Assembly (NCBI RefSeq): GCF_008245025.1
Contig: NZ_CP043426.1
Coordinates: forward strand, 744,001-808,000
DNA: 64,000 bases
Direction of reading: 5' to 3'
From: Campylobacter lari subsp. concheus
GTDB taxonomy: Bacteria > Campylobacterota > Campylobacteria > Campylobacterales > Campylobacteraceae
The stretch's first letter is position 1; each line of letters starts with the position of its first letter. Shown piece after piece: positions 1-9,903 of the stretch. The notes under the pieces are model-generated. The model was given only the letters and a program-made list of their open reading frames with translations. It was not told the origin of the DNA and ran no database searches. The translations under genes were made by a program, and so were the position numbers.

Positions 1-744
1 ACCTGTATTCCCTTGTATTTCCTCTTTGCTGCTATTTCCGCTTGGTCTAAAACCAAATAAACCACCAGCACTAATACTATTCTTATCAAGTTCCCAACCT
101 AAACCTGCAAGTAATTTATCATCTCCAGAGAATGAAATATTATTTTGTGCTCCAGTTTCTGTACTTTGCACTACTAAGCGGTAAGGGTTGTTTTTGTCGC
201 CTGTGTTGACAATTTTTGCTTCAATTTTACCACCAGAAATTCCATTGATTTTTTCTGCAAGTTGAGATACTGTAGTGCTTTGATCGATATCGATTTTATA
301 ATTTTTACCATTTTGTGTAATAGTAAAAGAAGCACTATTTCCTTGCAATCCTAAACTTTTCATTACAGATTCTGTTTTATCTTTAAATCCATTACTTTGA
401 TAAACATCTTTTTGAGCAAGTTGATCTACCACTACATTCATATTTTTCAGATCAGACAAAGATCCAACCGTCAAACTAGCAGCAGCGCTATCTCCGCTTA
501 CACTAGGAGAAACTTTTTTTTGATTAAATTGAGAAGCATCACCAAGACTATTTACTGCTGTTTGAAAAGCTAAAAGTTTTGCTTCTAACTCTGCTAAATC
601 TTTTTGTCTTGAGCTATTAGTTTCTAATTGAGAATTATATAAACTTAAATTCGCATTCATTTCTGCTTCTTTTAGTTTATTAAGTGTATCGCTTGTTAAA
701 ACTCCTGAACCTATTCCTAAACTTCCCAAACTACCTACTGCCAT
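1..744 (-). CDS. fliD: Flagellar hook-associated protein 2 (filament cap), N-terminal part; cut by window edge
   Basis: FliD forms the pentameric cap at the tip of the flagellar filament and helps exported flagellin fold into place. The reading frame runs from an ATG at 744 (complement) to base 1 without a stop, so only about the first 248 residues are present. The N-terminus starts MAVGSLGSLGIGSGVL and continues into an alpha-helical, Gln/Lys/Glu-rich segment, which is the usual FliD D0 coiled-coil region. A FliD-like domain with many Ser/Thr/Asn follows. The gene is two bases downstream of flaG and should share its transcript. An AGGAGAG-like ribosome site precedes the ATG. Family assignment rests on the N-terminal pattern and on the flaG neighbour. 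Confidence 0.93.
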   Translation of the reverse strand, partial: MAVGSLGSLGIGSGVLTSDTLNKLKEAEMNANLSLYNSQLETNSSRQKDLAELEAKLLAFQTAVNSLGDASQFNQKKVSPSVSGDSAAASLTVGSLSDLKNMNVVVDQLAQKDVYQSNGFKDKTESVMKSLGLQGNSASFTITQNGKNYKIDIDQSTTVSQLAEKINGISGGKIEAKIVNTGDKNNPYRLVVQSTETGAQNNISFSGDDKLLAGLGWELDKNSISAGGLFGFRPSGNSSKEEIQGNTG

Positions 745-746
745 AA

Positions 747-1088
747 TTAACTCTCCTTATCAAAAATGGTGCCAATAACACCTTGGAAATGTTCTATTAA
801 TTTCATAACTTCTTCACTAGGGATTTTACGTATTAAACGACCCGTGTCTTTTTCAGTTACGCTAACATACATTTCATGAATTTTATCATTGTACGCAAAA
901 CGTACATTTGTTTCTAATGTTTCCATTTGGTTATTAAGTTTTTCTGTCGCATTTTTTAGTTTCTCATTTAAATTCTCATCTTGATTATTTAAATCAGTAT
1001 ATTGTTTATTGTCTTGAGATACTCTCTCGGTGTTTTTTGTGTTAAATTGAGCTGTATTTGTATCTCTTTGAATATTACCAATGTCCAT
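747..1088 (-). CDS. flaG: FlaG family flagellar protein
   Basis: Small (113 aa) soluble protein of the FlaG family, which influences flagellar filament length in Campylobacter and other polar flagellates. The first 55 residues are Asn/Gln/Lys-rich and poorly ordered. The conserved half, about residues 60-113, has the family pattern of two strands and a helix, with VTEKDTGRLIRKIPSEE in the core. A strong AAGGAG ribosome site precedes the ATG. It is first in a flaG-fliD unit preceded by a flagellar sigma-28-like promoter in the 117-bp gap to ubiD, so it should be a late flagellar gene. Confidence 0.9.
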   Translation of the reverse strand: MDIGNIQRDTNTAQFNTKNTERVSQDNKQYTDLNNQDENLNEKLKNATEKLNNQMETLETNVRFAYNDKIHEMYVSVTEKDTGRLIRKIPSEEVMKLIEHFQGVIGTIFDKES

Positions 1089-1121
1089 TTTAAACTCCTT
1101 TTTAAAAGACTTTAAAATACT

Positions 1122-1148
1122 CTATCGACATAATTTTAAAAAACTTAA
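1122..1148 (-). promoter_or_regulatory. Sigma-28 (FliA) type promoter upstream of flaG-fliD
   Basis: Read on the minus strand, TTAAGTTT (1148-1141) is separated by exactly 11 bases from GTCGATAG (1129-1122). This is close to the flagellar sigma-28 consensus TAAAGTTT-N11-GCCGATAA. It lies 34-60 bp before the flaG ATG. Further upstream the minus strand also has AGAAC...TTTTTGC, an imperfect sigma-54 -24/-12 look-alike. The sigma-28 site is the better match. Confidence 0.7.
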
Positions 1149-1205
1149 TATTTAGATTAAAAATCTATCTTTTTATAAGCAAAAAGTGTTCTCAAAAGTT
1201 TAAAA

Positions 1206-2999
1206 CTAAAAAATTTCAAACTTTTTGAATAATTTTTCATCATTTGGAAGTAAATTTCTTGCAATGAGTTTATCTATAACTTCTTTAGAGCAATTTGTCA
1301 TTAAAGGCCATTCTTTGTGATAATTTTCTAACGATCCTTTACTTGTTGCATCAATAGCAACGCAATCTTTTTTGATAAATATATCTCTTTTTGTATCTAT
1401 ATTATTTACCACACGCCAAATTAGCATGTAAGGATTTTCTAAAATAGCATCTGTATCTAAGAAAACCAAGATTCTAAAATGCTTTTTACAAGTTTGTAAT
1501 TTTTCAAAAACTTGAGCAATTTTTTCTTTTTTGTTAATTAAAATTACGCAAATTGGGGCAAAAGTTTGAGTATAAAATTGCTTTAAATTTAAAATACTTT
1601 GATCTTTTTCTTTAAAAAGTGAAAGCAAAGTCTCATTGCTTAGAATTTCAAGTTCGACTTTTTTCTCATCACCGCACGCATCAAGCCCTGCTTTACCACC
1701 ATAACAATAAGTGTTTGAGGCATGATCGAGTTGATCACAAATTCCTTCGCTAATAAGCAATTTTTCTTCATCAAAGCGATTGAGTATATAAGGTATGAGT
1801 TTGTCATAATCTTGCAAGCAAGGTGCATTTTCATCGACAAAAATAGCATGTTTTACAAAACTCATTTGCCCTACTCCCCAAAAAGTATGCATTATTTGTT
1901 TTGCATGAGCTGGGTATTTTGCTTCTATTTTAGCCAAGATTAGATTGTGAAAAACCCCGTTTTCAGGCATATTATAATCTATCAAATCAGGAGCATTTGT
2001 TTGAAGTAAAGGTAAAAAAACTCTTTCTGTTCCAAGCCCCATGTATTTATCTTCTAAAGGTGGTTTTCCTACAACAGTAGCTTGATAAATCGCATTTTTT
2101 TTAGCAAAGATTTTTTCTATTTTTAAAACAGGGCAAAGTTCAACAGGGGTATAAAAACCTGTATGATCTCCAAAAGGTCCCTCGGGTGCGAATTCATTTG
2201 GATCTACAAAACCTTCAATTACAAAATCACTATCATAAGGCACATAAAGACAATTACTTTTACATTTTGCTAAAATAGCAGGTTTTTTCTTGATAAAGCC
2301 ATAAAGTAAAAGTTCAAAAATTCCTTTTGGTAAAGGCGCTTGAGCACACCAAATATATAAAGGATCTCCACCTATGGCTATACTTACTGGCATTTTTTGA
2401 TTTGCTTTTTTATACTCATGGAAAAAATGGCTCGCATCTTTATGAATTTGCCAATGCATAAGCAAGGTTTTTTCATCAACTACCTGCAAACGATACATTC
2501 CAAGATTGTTTTGTTTTCCATCTAAGCTTTGAGTATAAACTTGCCCCATGGTAATAAAAGGTGCAGCATCTTTTTCCCAGGTTTTTAAAATAGGCATATC
2601 ATATAATGAATTTAAACTTTTGTAGTTAAATTCTCCATCTTTTTTAATGCGTTTTGGTGGGATATTTTTTAAATCAAGTAAGGTTTTGAAAAAATTTAAT
2701 TTTGCACCAAAGCTTTGCGGTATATGCATTTTAAGTAAAGAACTAATTTCTTTAGCCACATCTTCATAGTCTTTCCCAAATGCTAATTTTAAAGCTTTTT
2801 CATTACAAAAAGTATTTAAAAGAACAGGATAATCGTATTTTTTACCGTTTTTTACCGCATTAGTAAAAAGCAAGGCTTTTGAGTCTTCTTTTTTAACTTC
2901 TATATAAGCTAAATGTGCCATTTCAAGATCAACATCAACGGGCTCATGAATGGTTTTTAATAAATTATTTTTTTCTAAAAGCTTTATAAATTTTTGCAT
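1206..2999 (-). CDS. ubiD: UbiD-family decarboxylase, probably menaquinone (futalosine) pathway
   Basis: A 597-residue UbiD-superfamily decarboxylase, which uses prenylated FMN to decarboxylate aromatic acids. Visible family hallmarks are NLGMYRLQ near residues 165-172 (cofactor and metal region) and EGPFGDHTGFYT at 273-284. Campylobacterota make menaquinone through the futalosine route and lack ubiquinone, so the physiological substrate is probably a naphthoate intermediate rather than octaprenyl-hydroxybenzoate; that point is family knowledge plus inference. The gene starts one base after the hemC stop and is about 100 residues longer than E. coli UbiD, as is usual for this subgroup. It lies in an operon with other respiratory-cofactor genes. 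Confidence 0.85.
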   Translation of the reverse strand: MQKFIKLLEKNNLLKTIHEPVDVDLEMAHLAYIEVKKEDSKALLFTNAVKNGKKYDYPVLLNTFCNEKALKLAFGKDYEDVAKEISSLLKMHIPQSFGAKLNFFKTLLDLKNIPPKRIKKDGEFNYKSLNSLYDMPILKTWEKDAAPFITMGQVYTQSLDGKQNNLGMYRLQVVDEKTLLMHWQIHKDASHFFHEYKKANQKMPVSIAIGGDPLYIWCAQAPLPKGIFELLLYGFIKKKPAILAKCKSNCLYVPYDSDFVIEGFVDPNEFAPEGPFGDHTGFYTPVELCPVLKIEKIFAKKNAIYQATVVGKPPLEDKYMGLGTERVFLPLLQTNAPDLIDYNMPENGVFHNLILAKIEAKYPAHAKQIMHTFWGVGQMSFVKHAIFVDENAPCLQDYDKLIPYILNRFDEEKLLISEGICDQLDHASNTYCYGGKAGLDACGDEKKVELEILSNETLLSLFKEKDQSILNLKQFYTQTFAPICVILINKKEKIAQVFEKLQTCKKHFRILVFLDTDAILENPYMLIWRVVNNIDTKRDIFIKKDCVAIDATSKGSLENYHKEWPLMTNCSKEVIDKLIARNLLPNDEKLFKKFEIF

Positions 3000-3926
3000 T
3001 TATATCATACTCTCTGCTTCTTTTAAAATTTCTTTTGCACCTTTTGCTATCATTTCTTTAGCTAAAAGTTCACCCGCTTTTGCGTAATCTTGCTTATCAA
3101 TTATTCTTTTTTCTTTGAGAATTTTACTTGCGTCAGGCAAGCCTACTATGGCGCGAATTTCTATTTTTTCATCAATGATTTTTGCATTAATTCCTATAGG
3201 TACTTGGCAGCCACCTTCTAGAGTTTTTATAAAATCTCTTTCTATATGGGTTTCTATGAAGGCATTTTCATCATTTAAGCATTCAAGGTATTTTAAAATT
3301 TGTTTATCATCAATACTTTCTATACCTAAGGCTCCTTGGGAAGCTGCAGGTATCATCTCATCAAGTTCAAAAGCTCTAATGTGTTTTATTTCTTTATCCA
3401 AACCTAAGCGTTTAATGCCAGCTAGAGCTAAAATGATAGCGTCAAATTCTTTAGCTTTAAGTTTTTCTAAGCGTGAATTGATATTGCCTCTTAGAGAAAT
3501 GATATTTAAATCAGGTCTTAACGCTAAAAGCTGCATTCTCCTTCTAAGGCTTGTGGTGCCTACTTTTGCACCTTTTGGGAGAGCACTCAAGCTCTCATAA
3601 TACTCACTTAAAAAAGCATCATTTACTACTTCTCTTTTTGAAATAGCAGCTAAAACTAAACCTTTTGGGAAAAAACTAGGTACATCTTTTAAACTATGCA
3701 CAGCTAAATGTGAATTGCCTCTTAGCATACTTTCTTCAAGTTCTTTTGTGAAAAGTCCTTTTCCGCCTATTTTAGCTAAAGGTGAATCAAGTAAAACATC
3801 GCCTTTAGTTTTAAAACCTTCTAAAGAAATTTCTAATTTAGAATGTATTTGTAATAATTTATTTTTTATATACTCACTTTGCCATAATGCAAGTTGGCTT
3901 TTTCTTGTTGCGATGATTAATTGCAT
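3000..3926 (-). CDS. hemC: Hydroxymethylbilane synthase (porphobilinogen deaminase)
   Basis: Polymerises four porphobilinogen units into hydroxymethylbilane in heme synthesis. At 308 aa it is normal family length. It shows ATRKSQLALWQ at residues 6-16, VHSLKDVP at 76-83 with the catalytic aspartate Asp81, the Arg-rich GTTSLRRR at 123-130, and EGGCQVPIG at 237-245. Cys240 carries the dipyrromethane cofactor. The start overlaps the upstream fxsA-like gene by 10 bp and the stop abuts ubiD, indicating translational coupling in a heme/quinone operon with hemA two genes upstream. Confidence 0.97.
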   Translation of the reverse strand: MQLIIATRKSQLALWQSEYIKNKLLQIHSKLEISLEGFKTKGDVLLDSPLAKIGGKGLFTKELEESMLRGNSHLAVHSLKDVPSFFPKGLVLAAISKREVVNDAFLSEYYESLSALPKGAKVGTTSLRRRMQLLALRPDLNIISLRGNINSRLEKLKAKEFDAIILALAGIKRLGLDKEIKHIRAFELDEMIPAASQGALGIESIDDKQILKYLECLNDENAFIETHIERDFIKTLEGGCQVPIGINAKIIDEKIEIRAIVGLPDASKILKEKRIIDKQDYAKAGELLAKEMIAKGAKEILKEAESMI

Positions 3927-4312
3927 TTTTTATGCTCCTGTATGATTTCTACATCTATGATTTCTTCTTCATTATTTGTTTGATGATATTTTCTTTTTTG
4001 TTTTGTAAATAATTTTAATACCATCATGAAAAATAAGAGTAAAATTCCTAAAAATGTACTTAAAATTCCTGGTATTAAAAGCAAAATTCCTACTATAGTT
4101 AAAGAAAATAATTTAATCATACCAAATAAATTTGTATTGGTATTTTGCATAGTGATGAGATTTGTCCAAGTCTTTGCTAAAAACATTGCACCTAAAAACA
4201 TACTTGCAAAAACTATCATAAAAAAATTTAAAAAGCCAAAAAAGGTTATAAATAAAATACTAGCGATTAATTCTAAAATTAAAAATACACTTAAATTTGT
4301 TTTTACCATCAT
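3917..4312 (-). CDS. FxsA-family inner-membrane protein
   Basis: A 131-residue integral membrane protein with at least three hydrophobic segments (about residues 8-30, 31-45 and 65-100) and a charged, cytoplasm-like C-tail. The pattern of a short N-terminal hydrophobic hairpin, a [18 protein letters not shown] loop and a Gly/Pro turn before a long hydrophobic helix ([14 protein letters not shown]) fits the FxsA family. E. coli FxsA suppresses F-plasmid exclusion of phage T7, but its normal role is unknown. It overlaps proS by 4 bp (ATGA) and hemC by 10 bp, so it is co-translated with housekeeping genes. Confidence 0.75.
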   Translation of the reverse strand: MMVKTNLSVFLILELIASILFITFFGFLNFFMIVFASMFLGAMFLAKTWTNLITMQNTNTNLFGMIKLFSLTIVGILLLIPGILSTFLGILLLFFMMVLKLFTKQKRKYHQTNNEEEIIDVEIIQEHKKCN

Positions 4313-6006
4313 AGAATTTTCTCTAAGTGTGAAATTACTTCTTGGGTTTTCAAAACTTGTTTTTCTAAGGTATTTCTATGGATTAACTCTACTTCATCAT
4401 TTTCTAAGCCCTTACCTATAACTAAAGCATAAGGAAAGCCCATTAATTCAAAATCATTAATCTTTATACCAAAACGCTCATTTCTATCATCAAATAAAAT
4501 CTCTTTATCTTTAAAATGAGTGTAAATTTGCTCAGCAAATTCCATAGCTTTTGTGTCTTTTATATTAGAAACGATAATATCTAAAACAAAAGGAGCTAGA
4601 GTTTTATTCCAAATACAACCTTTTTCATCATGGCTTGCTTCTATGGCAACAGCTACTAAACGACTCACTCCCATACCATAACAACCCATAGTGAAAAATT
4701 GAGCTTTACCATTTTCATCTAAATAGCTTGCATTCATTGCTTTTGAGTATTTATTTCCAAGTTTAAAAATATGCCCTACTTCAATACCCTTGCTTTGCTT
4801 GAGCTTATGTTGGCATTTTGGACAAAGATCATGCTCTTTAACTGCTACAAGATCTTTAAAGCGTTCTTTGTTTAAATTTACAACATTAATTCCGACTAAA
4901 TGATAATCTTTTTTATTTGCTCCAATAATCATATTTGTTTCATTTTCAAGCTCATGATCAATATAAAAATCAACACCATTTAATCCTACAAAACCGATAA
5001 ATCCTGGTGCTAAACCTGCTTTCTCTAATTCTTCTTCACTTACATCAACTAATTCTAATGCATTTGCTGCATTTAGTGCTTTAACTTCTTGTAATTCATC
5101 ATTACCGCGTATAAAAAATACTATAATTTTTTCTTCATTTTCATAAATAGCTTTTTTGGCAACAGCTTTAATGGTATAGTAAGGATTAATTTTAAAAAAA
5201 TCCGCTAATTCTTCTATAGTTTTTACATTTGGAGTGTGAAATTGTGTAGCAAAATCAGCTTCTGGTCTTTCATCTTCACAACTTTTTTTAGCTCTTTTTG
5301 CTGCTTCGATATTTGCAGCATAATCACAATGTTCACATAATAATATATCATCCTCGCCATTTTTAGCCAAAACCATAAATTCTTTTGAACCACTGCCGCC
5401 AATAGCCCCGCTATCAGCTTCAACAGCTCTAAATTCAAGCCCCAATCTTGTAAGAATTTTACTATAAGTTTCATGCATAAGATTAAATTCTTTATCTAAA
5501 TCAGCTTCGCTAGCATGAAAGCTATAGCCATCTTTCATTAAAAATTCTCTACATCTTAAAAGTCCAAATCTAGGTCTAGCTTCATCTCTAAATTTAAGTC
5601 CTATTTGATACAAATGTAAAGGAAGTTGTTTGTAAGAATTTATTTTATTTCTTACTAAAGCTACCATAGCTTCTTCATGGGTTGGCCCTAAAACAAAATC
5701 ATTTTCTTTTCTATCTTTAAAGCGTAAAAGCTCTTTACCAAAAACATTAAATCTCCCACTTTCTTTCCAAAGTTCAGCCGGAGTATTAAAACTTAAATTT
5801 ACTTCTAAAGCGCCTGCTTTATCCATTTCCTCTTTGATGATATTTTTAATTTTATCTAAAACTCTTTTTCCTAAAGGTAAAAAATTATACAAGCCACTTC
5901 CAATTTGTTCTACAAAGGCACCTTTAACTAAAAATATATGACTTGGCAAAGTAGCATCTTTTGGATTTTCTTTTGTGCTTATGGCATAAAATTTACTAAA
6001 TTTCAT
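4309..6006 (-). CDS. proS: Prolyl-tRNA synthetase (bacterial type)
   Basis: Charges tRNA-Pro. The class II catalytic core is visible: motif 1 in the N-terminal 100 residues, motif 2 around [16 protein letters not shown], the PTHEEA loop after FVLG, and motif 3 [12 protein letters not shown]. Between motifs 2 and 3 lies the long insertion (editing) domain typical of bacterial ProS, and the last 130 residues are the anticodon-binding domain. I place the start at the ATG at 6006, reading [11 protein letters not shown], because GGAGAAT sits just upstream; the frame also allows an upstream non-ATG start at 6030. The start overlaps the hemA stop by 11 bp. Confidence 0.96.
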   Translation of the reverse strand: MKFSKFYAISTKENPKDATLPSHIFLVKGAFVEQIGSGLYNFLPLGKRVLDKIKNIIKEEMDKAGALEVNLSFNTPAELWKESGRFNVFGKELLRFKDRKENDFVLGPTHEEAMVALVRNKINSYKQLPLHLYQIGLKFRDEARPRFGLLRCREFLMKDGYSFHASEADLDKEFNLMHETYSKILTRLGLEFRAVEADSGAIGGSGSKEFMVLAKNGEDDILLCEHCDYAANIEAAKRAKKSCEDERPEADFATQFHTPNVKTIEELADFFKINPYYTIKAVAKKAIYENEEKIIVFFIRGNDELQEVKALNAANALELVDVSEEELEKAGLAPGFIGFVGLNGVDFYIDHELENETNMIIGANKKDYHLVGINVVNLNKERFKDLVAVKEHDLCPKCQHKLKQSKGIEVGHIFKLGNKYSKAMNASYLDENGKAQFFTMGCYGMGVSRLVAVAIEASHDEKGCIWNKTLAPFVLDIIVSNIKDTKAMEFAEQIYTHFKDKEILFDDRNERFGIKINDFELMGFPYALVIGKGLENDEVELIHRNTLEKQVLKTQEVISHLEKIL

Positions 6007-7303
6007 GATTATTCTCCAAATTAAATTCACATTTATAAAGGTTTAAACCTTCCATATTTTCATTTTTTAAATCAAACACATAACGCATAGCATTAATTAC
6101 TGAATCATTTTGCATAGTTCCGCTTAGTTTTTTTAAATTTACGCTAGGATGATGTAAAAATGCATTCATTACTTGTCTTATAAGCTTTTTTGCTTCTTCA
6201 TGGTTTGAGTGTTTTAAATATCCTTTATCTATAGCCTTTTGTAATTGTTCTTTAGCGATTTCATCAGCTTGTAAGCGCAATTGCTTAACCAAAGGCAAGG
6301 TTGCTAGTTTGCTTAGATGTTGAAAAAACTCATTTGTCATAGTACCTACTATAGAATAAGCAATTTGGGCCTGGTGTTCTCTTAGAGTTAAATTTTTTCT
6401 TACAACTTCTTCTAAATCATCAACAGCATAGACTATATTTTTTTCATTTGCTTTTACATCAATATCCCTAGGCACTGCTATATCAAAAAAATATCTTTTA
6501 TAATCTTTTTCTTCTAATAAATCATTAGTTATGATAGCATGTGGAGCATTTGTGGCACTAAAAAATATCTCATATTGATTTAGCACTTCTTTTAAATTTG
6601 CAATACTTTCATAGCTTGCATTTTCACCTAAATCCTCGCAAAGCTTTTGAGCATTTTGTATATCTCTATTTAATATCAATACTTTAGCCTTGGCATTTAA
6701 TAAATGTTTACAGGCTAGTTCGCTCATTTCCCCTGCACCTACTACAACAGCAGTTTTATTTTCTAAATTTACAAGCTCTTTAGCTTTTGCCACCGCCACT
6801 GAAGCAACTGAAATAGGATTTTTAGAAATTTCAGTTTGATTTCTAACACTTGCTGCACATTTAAAAGCATAATGCACTGCTCTAGTTATATGCACACCAC
6901 ATCTTTGCTCTTGCAGGGCAAATTTATAAGCATCTTTTAATTGTCCAGCAATTTGTGTTTCACCAATAACTAAGCTATCAAGCGAACTTGCTACAGAAAA
7001 TAAATGATGGATAGCTCCGCTATCTTCGTAAAAATCAGCCTTAGTGCTTAAATTTTCTCTATCAACTCCACAAAGCAAACTAAGTGTTTTTAAAATATGC
7101 TCATTAATGTTTTCAACATCCCCAACAAAAAGAAAAATTTCAACCCTATTGCAAGTACTAAGTACTAAGCTTTCTAAAATTTTATTATTAGTATGGATTA
7201 GCTTTAGTAATTCTCTTTTTTTATCTTCATTAGAAAAGGAAAGTTTTTCTCTAGTAGTAATATCTGTATTTTTATGTGTAAAACTGATGCAGTAATAATG
7301 CAT
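5996..7303 (-). CDS. hemA: Glutamyl-tRNA reductase
   Basis: First committed step of C5-pathway heme synthesis: reduces glutamyl-tRNA to glutamate-1-semialdehyde with NADPH. At 435 aa it is standard length. STCNRVEIF at 49-57 holds the catalytic Cys51. [16 protein letters not shown] near residue 190 is the nucleotide-binding loop, and the C-terminal helical dimerisation domain is present. The ATG overlaps the upstream prenyl synthase stop by one base (TAATG), and the stop overlaps proS. Confidence 0.97.
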   Translation of the reverse strand: MHYYCISFTHKNTDITTREKLSFSNEDKKRELLKLIHTNNKILESLVLSTCNRVEIFLFVGDVENINEHILKTLSLLCGVDRENLSTKADFYEDSGAIHHLFSVASSLDSLVIGETQIAGQLKDAYKFALQEQRCGVHITRAVHYAFKCAASVRNQTEISKNPISVASVAVAKAKELVNLENKTAVVVGAGEMSELACKHLLNAKAKVLILNRDIQNAQKLCEDLGENASYESIANLKEVLNQYEIFFSATNAPHAIITNDLLEEKDYKRYFFDIAVPRDIDVKANEKNIVYAVDDLEEVVRKNLTLREHQAQIAYSIVGTMTNEFFQHLSKLATLPLVKQLRLQADEIAKEQLQKAIDKGYLKHSNHEEAKKLIRQVMNAFLHHPSVNLKKLSGTMQNDSVINAMRYVFDLKNENMEGLNLYKCEFNLENNHEI

Positions 7304-8196
7304 TAAAATTCCCTTTCTATCATGCTTTTAACAATATCTTCTAAATCTTTTATATTGTATTTTTTTATAGCTTTTAGTGCATTATTTGCATAAGTGTTTA
7401 GTTCTTGACTAACTTGATTAAAAATTTCATGCTCTTGTATTTTACTTTTAATCCAAGCAAGCTCATTCGCACTTAAATCTTTCTTGTAGTAAGACTTAAG
7501 CATTTCTTGATCTTGTGGATTTAATTTTTCGTGTAAATACATATAAGCAAGAGTGGTTTTACCTTCTTTAAAATCATTCATAGCAGGTTTACCTAAGGTT
7601 TGCTCATCACCTTTGATATCTAAAATATCATCTACAATTTGAAAAGCTAAACCTAAATTTTTACCATATTCTGCAAAATCATCTTCGTTTAAATTAGCAA
7701 GTATTGCCCCGCACCTTGCACTAGCTTCGATTAAAACGGCTGTTTTATTATATATCATTTGCAAATAAGCGTTTTTATCAGTATTGAAAGTTTCGCTTAA
7801 ATTTACATCCATTAATTCACCAACAGAAAGCATAACAACAGCATTAGAAATGATTTTTGCTAATTTTAAATCAATCAAAGAAAGTTCATAGAAGGCTTTT
7901 GAGTATAAAATATCTCCAAGCATGATAGCATTTTTAGCTCCAAATTGCGCATTAATAGACTTTACACCTCTTCTTAATTTTGCTTCATCAATCACATCAT
8001 CATGCAATAAGCTTGCAGCATGAATTAACTCTATGATAGCACAGATTTTATAGCTAATATCACTTTCTCCAGCTATTTTTAAAAGTAGTTTTGAGCGTAA
8101 TTTTTTGCCACCTTGAAGTTTTGAACTCATGGTTAAAATAGGCTCATAATTTAATTCAGATAAAAATTCATGCATATACTGATCGATCTTTTGCAC
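7303..8196 (-). CDS. ispB: Polyprenyl diphosphate synthase (long-chain trans-isoprenyl)
   Basis: Builds the isoprenoid side chain, here presumably for menaquinone, by adding isopentenyl diphosphate to an allylic primer. At 297 aa it is slightly short for the family. Both aspartate-rich motifs are visible: DDVID at 66-70 and DDILD at 189-193, with GGKKLRSKL at 29-37 and KTAVL, which bind diphosphate. Residues before the first Asp motif set chain length, and I cannot assign a number from sequence alone. It sits directly upstream of hemA with a one-base overlap. Confidence 0.87.
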   Translation of the reverse strand: MQKIDQYMHEFLSELNYEPILTMSSKLQGGKKLRSKLLLKIAGESDISYKICAIIELIHAASLLHDDVIDEAKLRRGVKSINAQFGAKNAIMLGDILYSKAFYELSLIDLKLAKIISNAVVMLSVGELMDVNLSETFNTDKNAYLQMIYNKTAVLIEASARCGAILANLNEDDFAEYGKNLGLAFQIVDDILDIKGDEQTLGKPAMNDFKEGKTTLAYMYLHEKLNPQDQEMLKSYYKKDLSANELAWIKSKIQEHEIFNQVSQELNTYANNALKAIKKYNIKDLEDIVKSMIEREF

Positions 8197-8243
8197 TATG
8201 CTTTCCTTAGTTTTCTTATAATTATATTTTATTAAATTTTACT

Positions 8244-8684
8244 TTAGTTTTGATTAAGAGTGGCTTTTCTAGGGTCTAAAAATTCTACTTCTAATTTCTT
8301 ATCTCTATCTTCTATATACACAGTAAAAATAGCTTTACCTTTTTTAAAATCACTAAATTCAAGTATCAATCTTGCTCTATCTATATGAGGATTTTTATAA
8401 TCAGGTACTAAGGTTTGATCTACCCAGTTTAAATTTCTTCTTAAAGACATCACAAATTGCCTAGGATATTTTTTATACTTTGAATGAACGATGATATTGG
8501 TTTGATCAAATAAAGTCCATGAGAAGTCAAAATAATAAATCTCATCAGGATAATCAATTTCTTTTATTTTTACACTTGCTTTTTCATCTTTACTTAAGGT
8601 AAATTTATAAGTATAATCAAAAAATACTTCAGCCTTTAAAAAATTAAAGATCAAAAATAAAGATAAAAGTAAACGCAAAATCAA
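8244..8684 (-). CDS. Conserved exported protein of unknown function
   Basis: A 146-residue protein with a clear N-terminal signal peptide (hydrophobic residues 2-16, MILRLLLSLFLIFNFLKAE) and a mature part rich in aromatic and charged residues, mainly predicted beta-strand. I recognise no catalytic motif. The start overlaps the upstream DUF2018 gene by 4 bp (ATGA). By position it corresponds to the small exported protein next to the prenyl synthase in C. jejuni. Likely periplasmic; function unknown. Confidence 0.75.
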   Translation of the reverse strand: MILRLLLSLFLIFNFLKAEVFFDYTYKFTLSKDEKASVKIKEIDYPDEIYYFDFSWTLFDQTNIIVHSKYKKYPRQFVMSLRRNLNWVDQTLVPDYKNPHIDRARLILEFSDFKKGKAIFTVYIEDRDKKLEVEFLDPRKATLNQN

Positions 8685-8944
8685 CCCTCATGCCCTAAAA
8701 TTTCAGCACTTAAGCCTATATAAAAATCATTCTTTCTCTCATCTATTAAGAGTGAATTTTCTATTTGAAATTGTGCTACATCGCTTTCATTTAAATTATT
8801 TTTTTCCAAAAGCTCTATCATAGCGATATGATCGGCTAATAATTTTTCTAAAACATTTTCCAATGCACCCAAATTTGCATATTTTATTGTTTCGATAAAT
8901 TTTTCTTTGGGACTTTTTGCAAACATTTCATCAAAAATATCCAT
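8681..8944 (-). CDS. DUF2018-family small helical protein (HP0242-like)
   Basis: An 87-residue all-helical acidic protein. The pattern (a short N-terminal EMF...KEKF, a long Leu-rich helix LENVLEKLLADHIAMIELL, then DERKNDFYIGLSAEILG) resembles the DUF2018 family of Campylobacterota. As I recall, the Helicobacter pylori member HP0242 forms an intertwined, pseudo-knotted dimer. Function is unknown. It is translated just after the HAD hydrolase (3-bp gap) and overlaps the next gene by 4 bp. The family call is from pattern memory and should be confirmed with a profile search. Confidence 0.6.
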   Translation of the reverse strand: MDIFDEMFAKSPKEKFIETIKYANLGALENVLEKLLADHIAMIELLEKNNLNESDVAQFQIENSLLIDERKNDFYIGLSAEILGHEG

Positions 8945-8947
8945 TTT

Positions 8948-9574
8948 TTAACCTTTCATGTGAGTTTGAATTTTTTCTATTAAAGTAGTTTTATCATTAG
9001 CTTCATCTAAGTCTTTAATTTCTTTTTGCCAAGAAATGTGTATATAATCCATCTTAGCATTTTTAGCACAAAGCCTGTCTTTTAAACTATCGCCTATAAA
9101 AACACTTTTTTCATATTTTGCTTCATCTGTGATTAATCTTAGCATCATGGGATCGGGCTTAGCTTCTATACCATAACTAACACCTAATATTTTATCAAAA
9201 TATGAAAGAATGTTTTGTTTTTTTAAAATAGGCACCAAGCTTTCTTGAGGTGCATTAGTAGCTATAGCCAGATAACAATCATTTTTTTTACAAAATTCCA
9301 AAACCTCAAGCACACCATCAAAAAGTACCACGCTTTGATCATAATGCTTGATAAAATACTTCTCATAACCTTCTTTAAAGCTAGTATGTGAGTAAGTATC
9401 TACCCCATAAAAAATCTTAGCATAATTTTCTCCAGGAGTATTGATAGTATCTAAAATGAACTCTCTTTTTAAAGGTTTTAAATTGAAATCTGCTCTTATT
9501 TCATTTACCGCACATACTATAGCATTAGCACTATCTATAAGTGTGCCATCCATATCAAAAATTACATTTATCAA
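8948..9574 (-). CDS. HAD-superfamily hydrolase, phosphoglycolate phosphatase-like
   Basis: A 208-residue haloacid-dehalogenase-type phosphatase. Motif I is FDMDGTLIDS at residues 6-15 with the nucleophile Asp7 and Asp9. Motif II is IATNAP near 104, the motif III lysine lies in EAKPDP, and motif IV is FIGDSLKDRLCA. A helical cap of subclass I lies between motifs I and II, as in Gph and PGMB-type enzymes. The substrate cannot be read from sequence. The start overlaps the preceding small gene by 4 bp, forming a kefB - small protein - HAD operon tail. Confidence 0.85.
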   Translation of the reverse strand: MINVIFDMDGTLIDSANAIVCAVNEIRADFNLKPLKREFILDTINTPGENYAKIFYGVDTYSHTSFKEGYEKYFIKHYDQSVVLFDGVLEVLEFCKKNDCYLAIATNAPQESLVPILKKQNILSYFDKILGVSYGIEAKPDPMMLRLITDEAKYEKSVFIGDSLKDRLCAKNAKMDYIHISWQKEIKDLDEANDKTTLIEKIQTHMKG

Positions 9575-9903
9575 TATTCATCCTTAAATTTAATTTTATG
9601 TTTATCTTTTTTATAACTTTGATTATTTTTTAGCTTATATAAGGCATTGGCTTTTGAAGCTAAGGTTTTTTGATCTAAACTCTCATCTAAGCACTCATTT
9701 ACAAAAAGCTCTAGTGCCTTAGTATAAGTAGAATCCAAAAACACCGCTTGAACTTTTTCAAAGATTTTAGCATTTTTTTGCACTCTTTCTCTAAAAAGTG
9801 TTAAATCAAAATCTTCCCTTTTTAAAGCACTCACAGCAGAGTTGGTAAATTTTTCTAAAGCTCTTACGTATTTAACTCTCAAAGCTTTTTCATCATTTTT
9901 CAT
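9571..9903 (-). CDS. Conserved hypothetical protein downstream of kefB
   Basis: A Lys-rich, mainly helical protein of about 110 residues with no motif I recognise. I choose the ATG at 9903 (MKNDEKALRVKYVRAL) because it forms an ATGA overlap with the kefB stop. The frame could also start nine residues earlier. It overlaps the HAD hydrolase by 4 bp at its other end. Likely cytoplasmic; co-expressed with the antiporter. Confidence 0.7.
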   Translation of the reverse strand: MKNDEKALRVKYVRALEKFTNSAVSALKREDFDLTLFRERVQKNAKIFEKVQAVFLDSTYTKALELFVNECLDESLDQKTLASKANALYKLKNNQSYKKDKHKIKFKDEY

